Origin: Acidovorax sp. 210-6
GTDB taxonomy: Bacteria > Pseudomonadota > Gammaproteobacteria > Burkholderiales > Burkholderiaceae_C
Length of the DNA stretch: 64,000 bases
NCBI RefSeq assembly: GCF_010020825.1
Contig: NZ_JAACJE010000001.1
Location: forward strand, 3,224,001 to 3,288,000
Direction: 5' to 3'
In this document: positions 54,170-62,188 of the stretch, piece by piece
How positions within the stretch are numbered: the stretch's first letter is position 1
Layout: each line of letters begins with the position of its first letter
The notes under the pieces: generated by a model
What the model was told of the DNA's origin: nothing
The model's input: the letters and a program-made list of their open reading frames with translations, nothing else
Database searches by the model: none
Translations under genes and position numbers: made by a program

Positions 54170-55993
54170 ATGGACGCAGCCGCTCACACGCGCACCTTCG
54201 AGCGCTCCATCCACCTGCTCTATGTGCCCACGCTGTGCTGCAACCTGAGCTGCAGCTACTGCTACCTGGGCAAGCAGACCAGTGAGGCCGCGCTCAAGCG
54301 CGACGCCGAACGCGCCGTGCATACGCTGCGCCATACGCTCGATGCGTTGCGCGCGGCCGGCGTGCTGGCGTTCAACGTGTCGCTGCACGGCGGCGAGGTG
54401 ACCACGCTGCCGCCCGAGGTGCTCGACACCTTGTTCAGCACCATCCGCGCGCACTACCGCGAGCATTTCGACGCACTGAACGCCTTGGGGCACCGCAAGT
54501 CGGCGCCGCATATCAAGACCAACCTGTTCAAGTTTGCGCCGCTCTACGCACTGTTCGACCGGCACAAGGTGTCCATCAGCGCCAGCATCGACCTGCCGCT
54601 GGCCCTGCACGAGCGCCACCGCACCACGCGCGGCGGCACCGGCTGGCTGCCGCGCACGCTGGAGAACATCCGCCTGCTGGCACGCTACCCGCACGCCAAG
54701 AAGATCTCCGCCACGCTCAGCAGCGAGCATTTGCAGGACATGCAGGCGCTGGTGGACGACATCTGGTTCATCCACCGCGAGCTGGGCTTCGACATGAACC
54801 AGTTCAACCTGATGTTCGCCTTCGGCTCCGAGCTCAACCGCGCTGCCAAGGGCGAGGCCGTGCTCACCCCGACCACGCCCGAGCAGCAGCAGCGGCTGTA
54901 CGACACGCTGCACGCTGCCTTCCTGGGCACCGAATTGGAGGAAGGCCTGCGCCGCCATTGGTTCGACGAGTTCACGCCCGGCTACTGCACCAACGCCGCC
55001 AACTGCGGCGAGCGCTTCTACCTGCTGCAGAGCGACGGCTCGGTGTACTCCTGCGTGCGCGGCCAGGGCATTCCGGAATTCCGCTACGGCAACGTGTTCG
55101 AGCAGCCCATCCTCGACATCCTGGACAACGGTGCGCGCAAAATCCGCGCGGTGCACCAGGCGCACGGCTTTGACAGCGCCTGCCAGGGCTGCGGCCACCT
55201 GTCCACCTGCCACACCGGCTGCCCGGTAGTGAAGCACCAGAACCACAGCGGCCGCTCCTACACCTGCGGCCTGCAAAAGCGCATCTACGCCGACGCCCCG
55301 CTCACCTACCCCGCCGACCCGCCCGACGTACAGCAGGATTACGCGCAGCAGTACCAGCTCGCCACGCACCCCGGCCTGGCCTTCGCGCAGCCCGCAGCCC
55401 GCCCCACCACGCGCCGCCTGGTGCTGCCCAACGACCTGGGCGATGAGAAAAACACCCTGCCCGCCCTCATCGAGGCCGACCCGGTGCTGCAGGCGCTGTT
55501 CGATGGCAGCGCCTTCGTGCTTGAAGTCAATGGCGAGGCCATCGCGCTGGAATCGCAGTTGCTCAAAACCCAGCGCAGCCTGCACACCCTGGTGCCCGGC
55601 GACCGCGTGCGGCTGCACCTGCGCCGCGACCTGCTGGCGCAGAACTGCCCCGAGGCCGTGCGCAACACCATTTACCTGCAAATGCTGCGCGACACGCCCG
55701 TGGTCTATGGCGACGAACAGCGCACCAAGCAGGCGCATGTGTTCACCTACCAACTCTACGCCGACTTCCTGCAGCCCAGCCTGCTACGGGGCGAGGAGTT
55801 TGCGCAAGTGGACCTGTCGGGCCTCATCGAACTGCACCGCGCGCACTACCAGCGCGGCGTGCTCAACAACCTGTTCGTGACGACCTTCTTTTTGCGCGAA
55901 TACCACTACCAGAAGCAGAAGGCCAACGCCTTCTACCATGTGCAGACGGCCAACCTGCCGTTCCAGAACTTTGAATTCCATTTCCTGCCATGA
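54170..55993 (+). CDS. Radical SAM/SPASM domain protein with C-terminal extension
   Basis: A 607-residue enzyme. The 4Fe-4S SAM cluster motif CNLSCSYC has C24, C28 and C31, and SLHGGEVTTLP is the GGE-like SAM-binding motif. The SPASM region (about 270-365) contains CGERFYLLQSDGSVYSC, the C-x2-C-x5-C-x3-C pattern in CQGCGHLSTCHTGC, and a last cysteine in YTCGLQK, so two auxiliary clusters are expected, as in anSME- and PqqE-type peptide-modifying enzymes. Residues about 370-607 form an extension I do not recognise. It is coupled to both flanking genes (2-bp gap upstream, ATGA overlap downstream). The substrate is unknown; peptide or protein modification is an inference from the SPASM type. Confidence 0.9.
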   Translation: MDAAAHTRTFERSIHLLYVPTLCCNLSCSYCYLGKQTSEAALKRDAERAVHTLRHTLDALRAAGVLAFNVSLHGGEVTTLPPEVLDTLFSTIRAHYREHFDALNALGHRKSAPHIKTNLFKFAPLYALFDRHKVSISASIDLPLALHERHRTTRGGTGWLPRTLENIRLLARYPHAKKISATLSSEHLQDMQALVDDIWFIHRELGFDMNQFNLMFAFGSELNRAAKGEAVLTPTTPEQQQRLYDTLHAAFLGTELEEGLRRHWFDEFTPGYCTNAANCGERFYLLQSDGSVYSCVRGQGIPEFRYGNVFEQPILDILDNGARKIRAVHQAHGFDSACQGCGHLSTCHTGCPVVKHQNHSGRSYTCGLQKRIYADAPLTYPADPPDVQQDYAQQYQLATHPGLAFAQPAARPTTRRLVLPNDLGDEKNTLPALIEADPVLQALFDGSAFVLEVNGEAIALESQLLKTQRSLHTLVPGDRVRLHLRRDLLAQNCPEAVRNTIYLQMLRDTPVVYGDEQRTKQAHVFTYQLYADFLQPSLLRGEEFAQVDLSGLIELHRAHYQRGVLNNLFVTTFFLREYHYQKQKANAFYHVQTANLPFQNFEFHFLP

Positions 55994-56409
55994 ACACCAA
56001 CGACCTGCAGCGCACCGCCTACACCGTGGAATGCTTTCTGAACGCCCTGCGGCTGGAAGACGGCCCCGCGCGCACCCAGGTCGAAGAACCCCTGGTGCGC
56101 TGGTTGGCCGACAGCGCACGCGGCAAGCAAGACCACCTGATCTACCAGGAGGGCCGCATCACGTGCCACGCGGGGGGGAAGGTGGTGCAAAGCTACGACG
56201 TGCCGCAGGCACGCCAGATCCAGACCCTGTGGTGCAACAGCGCCAAGCTCTCGGCCATCGACAGCGGCGCCTACAGCCGCAATGCGCAGTTGGTCATGCT
56301 GGGAACCGCCGGGTTGTTCCTCACCCTGCCCGGCCAGCTACCGGCCAAGGAACGGGACAAGGGACGCAGCAGCAATAACAACAATAACAATAACAATAAC
56401 AACGGGTGA
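55990..56409 (+). CDS. Cassette protein with polyasparagine tail
   Basis: A 139-residue protein, not recognised, starting MNTNDLQRTAYTVECFLNAL and overlapping the radical SAM stop as ATGA. The body is soluble in composition, with three cysteines (VECF, ITCHAG, LWCNSA) and strand-like stretches (GRITCHAGGKVVQSYDVPQA, NAQLVMLGTAGLFLTLPGQL). It ends in ERDKGRSS followed by ten asparagines and a glycine. It could be the substrate or a partner of the radical SAM enzyme, but nothing in the sequence proves this. The Asn tract is encoded by a trinucleotide AAY repeat and could vary in length without a frameshift. Confidence 0.75.
   Translation: MNTNDLQRTAYTVECFLNALRLEDGPARTQVEEPLVRWLADSARGKQDHLIYQEGRITCHAGGKVVQSYDVPQARQIQTLWCNSAKLSAIDSGAYSRNAQLVMLGTAGLFLTLPGQLPAKERDKGRSSNNNNNNNNNNG
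56374..56403 (+). repeat. AAY trinucleotide repeat encoding ten Asn
   Basis: Ten consecutive AAT/AAC codons immediately before GGG-TGA of the cassette's last gene. The repeat is very AT-rich against its GC-rich surroundings. Gain or loss of triplets would change the tail length but keep the frame. Confidence 0.9.
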
Positions 56410-56510
56410 TGGGGTAGCTGGCACGGCAAGGCCAGTACTTCGCCAACTCCTCCAGCATGCAACGCTGGCGCTGATCAGTCGTCCGGGTTAAATTGACCTC
56501 GAAAGCGGCT

Positions 56511-56579
56511 CGGATTCAAGACACCCCACGAGGTGTTTCACGCCTCGTTAAACCGTGTTGCACTTCGTACTTGAATCCG
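56511..56579. repeat. 10-bp inverted repeat flanking a structured spacer
   Basis: CGGATTCAAG (56511-56520) and CTTGAATCCG (56570-56579) bracket 49 bases with further short complementarity (ACACC/GGTGT). It lies between the cassette and the convergent immunity-like gene in otherwise featureless DNA (56410-56588). It could be a terminator-like structure or an insertion relic. Confidence 0.4.
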
Positions 56580-56588
56580 CCAAAAACG

Positions 56589-57161
56589 CTATCGCCAGTT
56601 GGCAATGATTTCATCGTATTCAAGGAAGTCAGTCACGCCGACCACAGCGGCTTCCACAGCGCGCCGAGAGAACAGGCCTTCAATCCGTTCGCACAGATCA
56701 TCCAATCGGCTGGCATTGACCCGCCAACCTTTTGGATCCTCGAAGAATTTCAGCAGATGTAGTGACCCATCCCCCAGCGTTTCAACAGTCATGGCCTCCG
56801 CTGACAAGTCCTCAAGACTGACACCATGCCGTGCAAGCAGGCCATCGGAAAGCAATGCGTACCAGTACACGCCTGGAATATATTTATCCAGCTTGCGACC
56901 TATCCAGTCTTCGATGTGGTTCTTGCCAAGGGTTATGTAATACCGGTTACGGTGCTTGTACTCATCGTATTCGCACGCATAGCCGAATACTGGCTTGTGG
57001 TCGGACAGACAGCGGAACAACGCCAAGACCAAGTCGCTTGACAGCTCCTCGGGCAAGTACAAGGTCACTGAGGCATATCCCACTGTCGGTATCGAGACAT
57101 CAATGCATGTCTTGTTCTCGGCATATAGGAAAAAACCAATAGCATTTCTTTTCAGGAAGGT
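56589..57161 (-). CDS. 5'-truncated immunity-like gene next to an Rhs remnant
   Basis: The frame encodes about 190 residues and stays open to the very edge of the IS element at 57162, with gene-like sequence throughout ([17 protein letters not shown], then [19 protein letters not shown], ending [17 protein letters not shown]). The original start has therefore been lost. A GTG at 57081-57083 could still give a 164-residue product. I cannot name the family. The position downstream of an Rhs C-terminal core on the same strand is where an immunity gene is expected, so that is the inference. Base composition is lower in GC than the surrounding core genes. Confidence 0.6.
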   Translation of the reverse strand, partial: TFLKRNAIGFFLYAENKTCIDVSIPTVGYASVTLYLPEELSSDLVLALFRCLSDHKPVFGYACEYDEYKHRNRYYITLGKNHIEDWIGRKLDKYIPGVYWYALLSDGLLARHGVSLEDLSAEAMTVETLGDGSLHLLKFFEDPKGWRVNASRLDDLCERIEGLFSRRAVEAAVVGVTDFLEYDEIIANWR

Positions 57162-57211
57162 TGAACCGCCCCGGGTTTTGAGGAGGCTCCAACACTTGAG
57201 AAGATGGAGCT

Positions 57212-57535
57212 ATGAACAAGTCACCGAAGTTCTCCCCGGAAGTGCGCGAGCGCGCCGTGCGCATGGTGCAGGAGCACCGAGCCGACTACCCGTCGCTGTG
57301 GGCAGCGATTGAATCGATTGCCCCCAAGATTGGCTGCGTGCCACAGACCTTGAACGACTGGGTCAAGAAGGCCGAGGTCGACAGCGGCCAGCGCCCCGGC
57401 ACCACCACCTCGGATGCGCAGCGCATCAAGGAACTGGAGCGTGAGGTCAAAGAATTGCGCCGGGCCAACGACATCCTGAAGACGGCCAGCGCGTTTTTCG
57501 CGCAGGCGGAGCTCGACCGCCGACTCAAGTCGTGA
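57212..57535 (+). CDS. IS3-family transposase OrfA
   Basis: A 107-residue helix-turn-helix protein of the transposase_8 type. It starts [20 protein letters not shown], with the helix-turn-helix around [20 protein letters not shown], and a leucine-zipper-like helix ([20 protein letters not shown]) that mediates OrfA/OrfAB dimerisation. In IS3 elements OrfA represses transposition and is fused to OrfB by -1 frameshifting. It ends TGA at 57533-57535, overlapping OrfB by 4 bp. Both inverted repeats and the frame appear intact, so the element may be active. Confidence 0.94.
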   Translation: MNKSPKFSPEVRERAVRMVQEHRADYPSLWAAIESIAPKIGCVPQTLNDWVKKAEVDSGQRPGTTTSDAQRIKELEREVKELRRANDILKTASAFFAQAELDRRLKS

Positions 57536-58446
57536 AGGCCTACATCGACCGCCACCGTGATGACTACGGGGTCGAGCCCATCTGCCGGGCGCTGCAGATG
57601 GCCCCGTCGTGTTACTGGCGCCACGCAGCCCGGCAACGCAACGCGCAACTGCGCAGTGCACGCGCCCAGCGTGACGAGGGTTTGAAGGCCGACATTCAGC
57701 GCGTGTGGCACGCCAACTGGCAGGTCTACGGAGCCGACAAGGTCTGGCTGCAGATGAACCGCGAGGGCATCGTGGTGGCGCGCTGCACGGTCGAGCGTCT
57801 GATGCGTGCCATGGGCTTGCAAGGGGCACGCCGTGGCAGGGCGGTGCGCACCACCACGCCGGATACCTCGGCCCCGTGCCCGCTGGACCACGTCAACCGG
57901 CACTTCCATGCCAGCCGTCCCAACGAGCTATGGGTGTCGGACTTCACCTATGTCTCCACCTGGCAAGGCTGGTTGTATGTGGCCTTTGTGGTGGATGTGT
58001 ACGCTCGGCGCATCGTGGGCTGGCGCGTCAGTCGCAGCATGCAGACGGACTTCGTGCTCGATGCCCTGGAGCAGGCTCTGTACGAACGCCAGCCAGCGGC
58101 CCATGTCTTGACGCACCATTCCGACAGGGGCAGTCAGTACGTCAGCATCCGCTACACCGAACGCTTGGACCAGGCGGGCATACAACCTTCGGTGGGCAGC
58201 AGGGGAGACAGCTATGACAACGCGCTGGCCGAGACCATCAACGGTCTGTACAAGGCCGAGTTGATTCACCGCCGGGGACCTTGGAAGACCAGGGAATCCG
58301 TGGAACTGGCCACCCTGCAATGGGTGCACTGGTTCAACCACGTCCGACTGCTCACGCCGATTGGGGGCATCCCTCCGGCAGAAGCTGAGGCAAACTACTG
58401 GAGGCAACTCGCCGCCAGCGACACCTCGACAAAGGTGTCAACTTAA
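57532..58446 (+). CDS. IS3-family transposase OrfB (DDE integrase core)
   Basis: A 304-residue catalytic subunit. An N-terminal HTH_21 region ([20 protein letters not shown]) is followed by the rve integrase core with the DDE triad: Asp in [15 protein letters not shown], Asp in [12 protein letters not shown] and Glu in [15 protein letters not shown]. The frame starts with a GTG overlapping the OrfA stop (GTGA), but in this family the functional product is normally the OrfAB fusion made by -1 frameshifting. The protein looks full length with no interruption. Confidence 0.95.
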   Translation: MKAYIDRHRDDYGVEPICRALQMAPSCYWRHAARQRNAQLRSARAQRDEGLKADIQRVWHANWQVYGADKVWLQMNREGIVVARCTVERLMRAMGLQGARRGRAVRTTTPDTSAPCPLDHVNRHFHASRPNELWVSDFTYVSTWQGWLYVAFVVDVYARRIVGWRVSRSMQTDFVLDALEQALYERQPAAHVLTHHSDRGSQYVSIRYTERLDQAGIQPSVGSRGDSYDNALAETINGLYKAELIHRRGPWKTRESVELATLQWVHWFNHVRLLTPIGGIPPAEAEANYWRQLAASDTSTKVST

Positions 58447-58480
58447 ACCAACCGGCCTCCTCGATACCCGGGGCGGTTCA

Positions 58481-58815
58481 GGCTGCTCGGGCACGATGTC
58501 CACCGGGTCCATGCCCGTAAAGCGCCCCACCAGCGGCATGTAGTACCGCGCACCCATGTAGGTCAGCCCTGTGTCTTCTTCGTGCGGCTTGCCCGTGTAC
58601 CACAGCCGGCTGCCTGCGCTGGCGGGTGCCTGTGCCTGGCGCTGGCCGTAGGGCAGGTAGTTTTCCTTCCACACTACCGCCCCGCTGGCGTTGGTGGCCA
58701 GTTGCGCTGTGCCTGCAATGTCGTTGTGGAAGTAGGTGACCGTTTCTGCCGCAGGCGCCGCCACCGTGGTCATGGTTTCCGTGACTGTGGTGCTGCCTCC
58801 TGCTCCGGTGGCCCT
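58481..58815 (-). pseudogene. Rhs core C-terminal fragment, cut by the IS element
   Basis: About 110 codons on the minus strand between a TAG at 58816-58818 and the IS right end encode typical Rhs core sequence (TYFHNDIAGTAQLATNASGA, WKENYLPYGQRQ, GLTYMGARYYMPLVGRFTGM DPVD). The conserved DP motif after GRFTGMDP marks the junction where the variable toxin tip would begin, but the IS starts a few codons later, so the toxin domain is absent. The upstream Rhs repeats are also missing. 58819-59030 holds nothing that I can identify. Confidence 0.88.
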
Positions 58816-59030
58816 CTAGGTGCAGGTGGAGGGCGCTAGAAAAGCACCCTGGCGGGTATCCAAACCTACAGCCACCTTACCCGGTGAACGATGCTGGGAG
58901 CGACTGGCCTACTGCTCGCGCGTCCCAACCCATGACCAAGGAAAGTAAGAGCGCAGCAGCAAGGCAATAACGAGGGTAAGGTGGCTGGCCGATTACAACC
59001 CCATCATGCGCGTTGATGGCGCTTACGGAC

Positions 59031-60164
59031 TCACTCCTTTGAACGGGCAAGCAACCAGCGATGAATGGGGCGCTCTGCCATTGAGTAGGCAGCCCAGGCA
59101 AGCATCGCAGATGCAACGAAATACATTCCCATTGCAAATACAGGCCACTCAATGATCCATGCATTCAATTGAGGGGACTGCCCCAATTGGGCGTTCATAC
59201 CGTTGAGCACCAGGGGATGCCACAAATACCATTGGTAGCTGATAGCCGAAACAAATCCCACCACGGATGCCGCTGCCTTGTTGTTGAACCACCCGCTGCG
59301 CAGGATCCAGAACGCCAAACAAACCGACGCCAAAGGTGGGGCTGCAATCAGCATGAGCAAAGCCATCAAACTCAGTGGATGACTTAAATTCGCCTGATCG
59401 ATGCGCAAGCTAGGAACAAAAACTGCACAGATCAGCGGCATGGCAACCGTTGCGGCCAACCCAATCATAGGAGCCCACCGCCATGAACGGTTTTCAATAT
59501 GCGCGCGAAAAAGCAACCCTCCCAAACAAAGCGCCAAGAAATTGAACGAGCTTGACTGATAGACATTCAAAGCCGACAGGAGTCGCTCTGCATGCGTTGG
59601 GACCGTGTGCAAAAGATACGCAAGATGCCCAAAAAAACTGAGCACTCCAACGAGCGCAAGGCCCAACGGGCTAAGCCACCGAAAGCCAAAGGCAAACAGA
59701 ACCGGCGCCAAGAGATAGAACTGAATTTCGACAGCGAGACTCCAAAGATGCCCCGACATACGCGACGACAAGACCACTGAAGTATTGTGAAACGCCAATA
59801 TATGCTGAAGCCACACATCCGCTTCATCCACTCTAGCCAACAGACCAAACACCAGCACCGCCAGTAGATAAGTGGGATATATCTTGGCGAACCGATGCCA
59901 ATAGAACGTGCGAATAGGCATTCCTCCGGCAAGTTGCCGCGTGATCAGGAAGCCACTCAAAACAAAGAACAATGGCACGCCAAAGTTTGTCGCAATCATC
60001 AGCCACTTGATTTTTCCAAGAGGCCCTTGCATGTCTGGAGCCAAGTCCATCGCACCGTGGGAAAACACCACATGGAGGATGGCCACGGCTCGCAACGCAT
60101 CCAACCCTGCCAGGCGGGAGGCTGAAACCATTCGTGCGGACGGAACAGAAAAAGTAGTGACCAT
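59031..60164 (-). CDS. Acyltransferase 3 (OafA/YrhL-type) membrane protein
   Basis: A 377-residue integral membrane protein with about ten hydrophobic segments. The family start RLAGLDALRAVAILHVVFSH has the conserved R-x(10)-H spacing, and VPLFFVLSGFLITRQL, YWHRFAKIYPTYLLAVLVFG and SGHLWSLAVEIQFYLLAPVL are canonical. Such enzymes O-acetylate polysaccharides, LPS O-antigen or antibiotics; the acceptor here is unknown. The gene is clearly less GC-rich than the core genes, which, with the adjacent IS and Rhs debris, suggests acquisition by transfer. An alternative ATG at 60131 (MVSASRLAGL) is closer to the domain. Confidence 0.93.
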   Translation of the reverse strand: MVTTFSVPSARMVSASRLAGLDALRAVAILHVVFSHGAMDLAPDMQGPLGKIKWLMIATNFGVPLFFVLSGFLITRQLAGGMPIRTFYWHRFAKIYPTYLLAVLVFGLLARVDEADVWLQHILAFHNTSVVLSSRMSGHLWSLAVEIQFYLLAPVLFAFGFRWLSPLGLALVGVLSFFGHLAYLLHTVPTHAERLLSALNVYQSSSFNFLALCLGGLLFRAHIENRSWRWAPMIGLAATVAMPLICAVFVPSLRIDQANLSHPLSLMALLMLIAAPPLASVCLAFWILRSGWFNNKAAASVVGFVSAISYQWYLWHPLVLNGMNAQLGQSPQLNAWIIEWPVFAMGMYFVASAMLAWAAYSMAERPIHRWLLARSKE

Positions 60165-60244
60165 CGCAGTATGACAAACTGACGCAAGCTATTCAGGTAT
60201 TCAAGAGCAACGGTTTCCCGATGGGCCCTGGCCCTATCTAACGC

Positions 60245-60691
60245 TCACTTGCGCACCGGCATCTCCAGCGTCACCGTTGTGACACCCTCCTGCCCAGCCC
60301 CCAATCGGGCCTGGCGCGGGCCCAGCGACTGCAGCACCAGCCCGGCATCCACCGTGGCGCCCACGCGGTAGGGTTTGGCGGGTTTGCCGTCCACGGCGAT
60401 GAGGGCGGCGCCGCTGCCGCCCTGTTGGCCCGCCAGCACGCCCACCAGCGCAAAGCGGCTGGAGACAGGCGCTGCAGCGGCCTGGGGCGTCTGCGCGGTC
60501 ACCGCGCCCAGCAGCCGGGCCATGGCCTGCATGTCAGCAGCCACGGGGGCGGGGGCGGCAGTGGGCGCAGGCATGCCGGGGGGGCGTGCCGTCAGGCGCA
60601 GGCCCCAGTAGGCCACGCTGGCGGCGGCCAGTGCCCAGATGGCCAGGGTGCCCAGGCGCACGCCCCAGGGTTGGTGTGATCGGGTCTGCAT
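60245..60691 (-). CDS. gspC: Short type II secretion protein GspC-like
   Basis: A 148-residue inner-membrane protein with one N-terminal helix (LGTLAIWALAAASVAYWGL) and a small periplasmic homology-region domain (RFALVGVLAGQQGGSGAALI AVDGKPAKPYRVGA). There is no PDZ domain, as in the short GspC proteins I recall from Burkholderiales. GspC links the inner-membrane platform to the secretin GspD. It is divergent from gspG, with only 65 bp between the starts. The ATG at 60689-60691 is preferred over one nine codons upstream. Functional assignment relies partly on context. Confidence 0.8.
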   Translation of the reverse strand: MQTRSHQPWGVRLGTLAIWALAAASVAYWGLRLTARPPGMPAPTAAPAPVAADMQAMARLLGAVTAQTPQAAAAPVSSRFALVGVLAGQQGGSGAALIAVDGKPAKPYRVGATVDAGLVLQSLGPRQARLGAGQEGVTTVTLEMPVRK

Positions 60692-60756
60692 CGCGCGATT
60701 ATGATTCAGCCGATGCACGGGATGGCCCGTGGCCCTTCTTCAACCGCCTGCCGACC

Positions 60757-61197
60757 ATGAACCTTTCCGACTCTTGCGCACGCCGCACGCTGGCCCGTGG
60801 CTTCACACTGATCGAGCTGATGGTGGTGCTGGTCATCATCGGCGTGCTGGGTGCGCTGATCGTGCCCAACGTGCTGGACCGTGCCGATGACGCCCGCGTG
60901 ACTGCTGCGCGCACCGATGTGACCAATCTGATGCAGGCGCTCAAGCTCTACCGGCTGGACAACCAGCGCTACCCCACGGCCGATCAGGGCCTGCAGGCGC
61001 TGATTGCCAAGCCCACCTCGGGCCCACAGCCACTCAACTGGAAGCCCTACCTGGAAAAGCTCCCCAGCGACCCCTGGGGGCGCCCCTACCAGTACCTCAG
61101 CCCCGGCATCAAGGGCGAGGTGGACGTGATGTCCTTTGGTGCCGACGGCCAGTCCGGCGGCGAAGGCAAGAATGCCGACATTGGCAGCTGGCAGTAA
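60757..61197 (+). CDS. gspG: Type II secretion major pseudopilin GspG
   Basis: A 146-residue pseudopilin. The prepilin peptidase site is ARG|FTLIELMVVLVIIGVL, cleaved after G15, with E20 as the +5 glutamate. The mature domain shows GspG signatures (ALKLYRLDNQRYPTADQGLQ, LPSDPWGRPYQYLSPG, DVMSFGADGQSGG, DIGSWQ), including the calcium-site region. It forms the main shaft of the periplasmic pseudopilus. It starts the plus-strand gspG-H-I-J-K-L run and overlaps gspH by 26 bp. Confidence 0.97.
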   Translation: MNLSDSCARRTLARGFTLIELMVVLVIIGVLGALIVPNVLDRADDARVTAARTDVTNLMQALKLYRLDNQRYPTADQGLQALIAKPTSGPQPLNWKPYLEKLPSDPWGRPYQYLSPGIKGEVDVMSFGADGQSGGEGKNADIGSWQ

Positions 61198-61633
61198 GCC
61201 GCTGTGGCGCCCGCAGCGGCTGCGGGGCTTCACATTGCTGGAACTGCTGGTGGTGCTGGCCATTGTGGGCCTGGCGATGGCCGGCGTGGCCCTGGCGCTG
61301 CGCGACAACGGCGGCGCCCTGCTGGAGCGCGAAGGCGAGCGCCTGGCCGCGCTGCTGGAGGCGGGCCGCGCACAGTCACGCGCCAGCGGTGTGGCGGTGC
61401 GCTGGCGTGCCGATGGGCAGGGGTTCCACTTCGACGGCCTGCCCGAGAAGACGCTGCCCACGCAATGGCTGGACGCACAGACCCAGGTGCGCGGCACGGG
61501 GCAGTTGTGGCTGGGCCCCGAGCCGCTGATCGGGCCGCAGCAAGTCACCCTGGCCCACCCTTCCTGGCCCGAGCGCAGCGTGCGCGTGGCCACCGATGGG
61601 CTGCGCCCCTTCACTCTGGAGTCGGCACCTTGA
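61172..61633 (+). CDS. gspH: Type II secretion minor pseudopilin GspH
   Basis: A 153-residue minor pseudopilin with cleavage site LRG|FTLLELLVVLAIVGLA after G19. The mature domain has GspH-like features (GERLAALLEAGRAQSRASGV, WRADGQGFHFDGLPEKTLPT). The ATG at 61172 lies inside the gspG 3' end (26-bp overlap). It ends TGA overlapping the next start as TTGA at 61630-61633. Confidence 0.92.
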   Translation: MPTLAAGSKPLWRPQRLRGFTLLELLVVLAIVGLAMAGVALALRDNGGALLEREGERLAALLEAGRAQSRASGVAVRWRADGQGFHFDGLPEKTLPTQWLDAQTQVRGTGQLWLGPEPLIGPQQVTLAHPSWPERSVRVATDGLRPFTLESAP

Positions 61634-62007
61634 GCGCCCGCTCGCGTCCGGCGAAGGCACAGCGCGGCTTCACGCTGGTGGAGGTGCTCACGGCCCTGGC
61701 CATCGTGGCAATTGCCTTGCTGGCGGGCTCCCAGGCCAGCAGCGCGCTGGTGCGCAACGCCCAGCGCCAGTCCGATGTGCTGCTGGCCCAGATCTGCGCC
61801 GAGAACGCGCTGATCGCCACGCGCCTGTCGCGCCAGATGCCGCCGATTGGCGACACCACGCAGCCCTGCGACCAGGCGGGCCGGGGCTTGCTGGTCAACC
61901 TGGTGGTGCGCCCCACGCCCAACCCGTCGTTCCGCCGGGTGGATGCGCAGGTGTTCGACGACTCCCAGCCCGTGCTTCGTCTCTCCACCATCGTGGGTCG
62001 CCGCTGA
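61630..62007 (+). CDS. gspI: Type II secretion minor pseudopilin GspI
   Basis: A 125-residue minor pseudopilin. A TTG start overlapping the gspH stop (TTGA) gives a 13-residue leader before QRG|FTLVEVLTALAIVAIAL. The mature domain has the GspI pattern ASSALVRNAQRQSDVLLAQI CAENALIATRL and two cysteines (ICAEN, QPCDQ). No ATG is available upstream in frame near the site, so the unusual start is likely real. A family B repeat follows. Confidence 0.9.
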   Translation: MSARSRPAKAQRGFTLVEVLTALAIVAIALLAGSQASSALVRNAQRQSDVLLAQICAENALIATRLSRQMPPIGDTTQPCDQAGRGLLVNLVVRPTPNPSFRRVDAQVFDDSQPVLRLSTIVGRR

Positions 62008-62012
62008 TATGG

Positions 62013-62134
62013 CACACCCCCCTGTGGCGCTACGCGCCTTCCCCTCGCTCTCGCAGCGCTGCGCGCTGCGGGCAGGGGGCCGCTCCCAGCGCCCGCACGT
62101 GGGAATACTGGCGGCCCTTGCGCGGGAGCCCTGG
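62013..62134 (+). repeat. Dispersed repeat family B, copy 2, inside the gsp operon
   Basis: A GC-rich non-coding block between gspI and gspJ containing cctcgctctcgcag, ggcagggggccgctccc and gcggcccttgcgcgggag, collinear with the copy at 38460-38573 (minus strand). Twenty-four bases (62111-62134) are identical. It widens the gspI-gspJ spacer to about 180 bp, whereas other junctions in the operon overlap. Confidence 0.78.
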
Positions 62135-62188
62135 CCTAGGCCCTGCCGGTGTCATGCGTTGCGGGCAACACCTACGCGGAATGGAAGT

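Larger units (their letters stand above)
57162..58480 (+). mobile_element. IS3-family insertion sequence, 1319 bp
   Basis: Imperfect 26-bp terminal inverted repeats (57162-57187 and 58455-58480, two mismatches), beginning TGAACCGCCCCGGGT at both ends, enclose two overlapping transposase frames. The immediate flanks (GGT on the left, GGC on the right) show no target-site duplication. This suggests that the flanking DNA has been rearranged since insertion, for example by an adjacent deletion or IS recombination. Confidence 0.93.

Noticed and set aside
56480-56560. Integron attC-like site
   Set aside because: GTTAAAT and GTTAAAC match the short GTTRRRY core, but the opposite RYYYAAC partner and the usual stem layout are missing, and no cassette structure follows.
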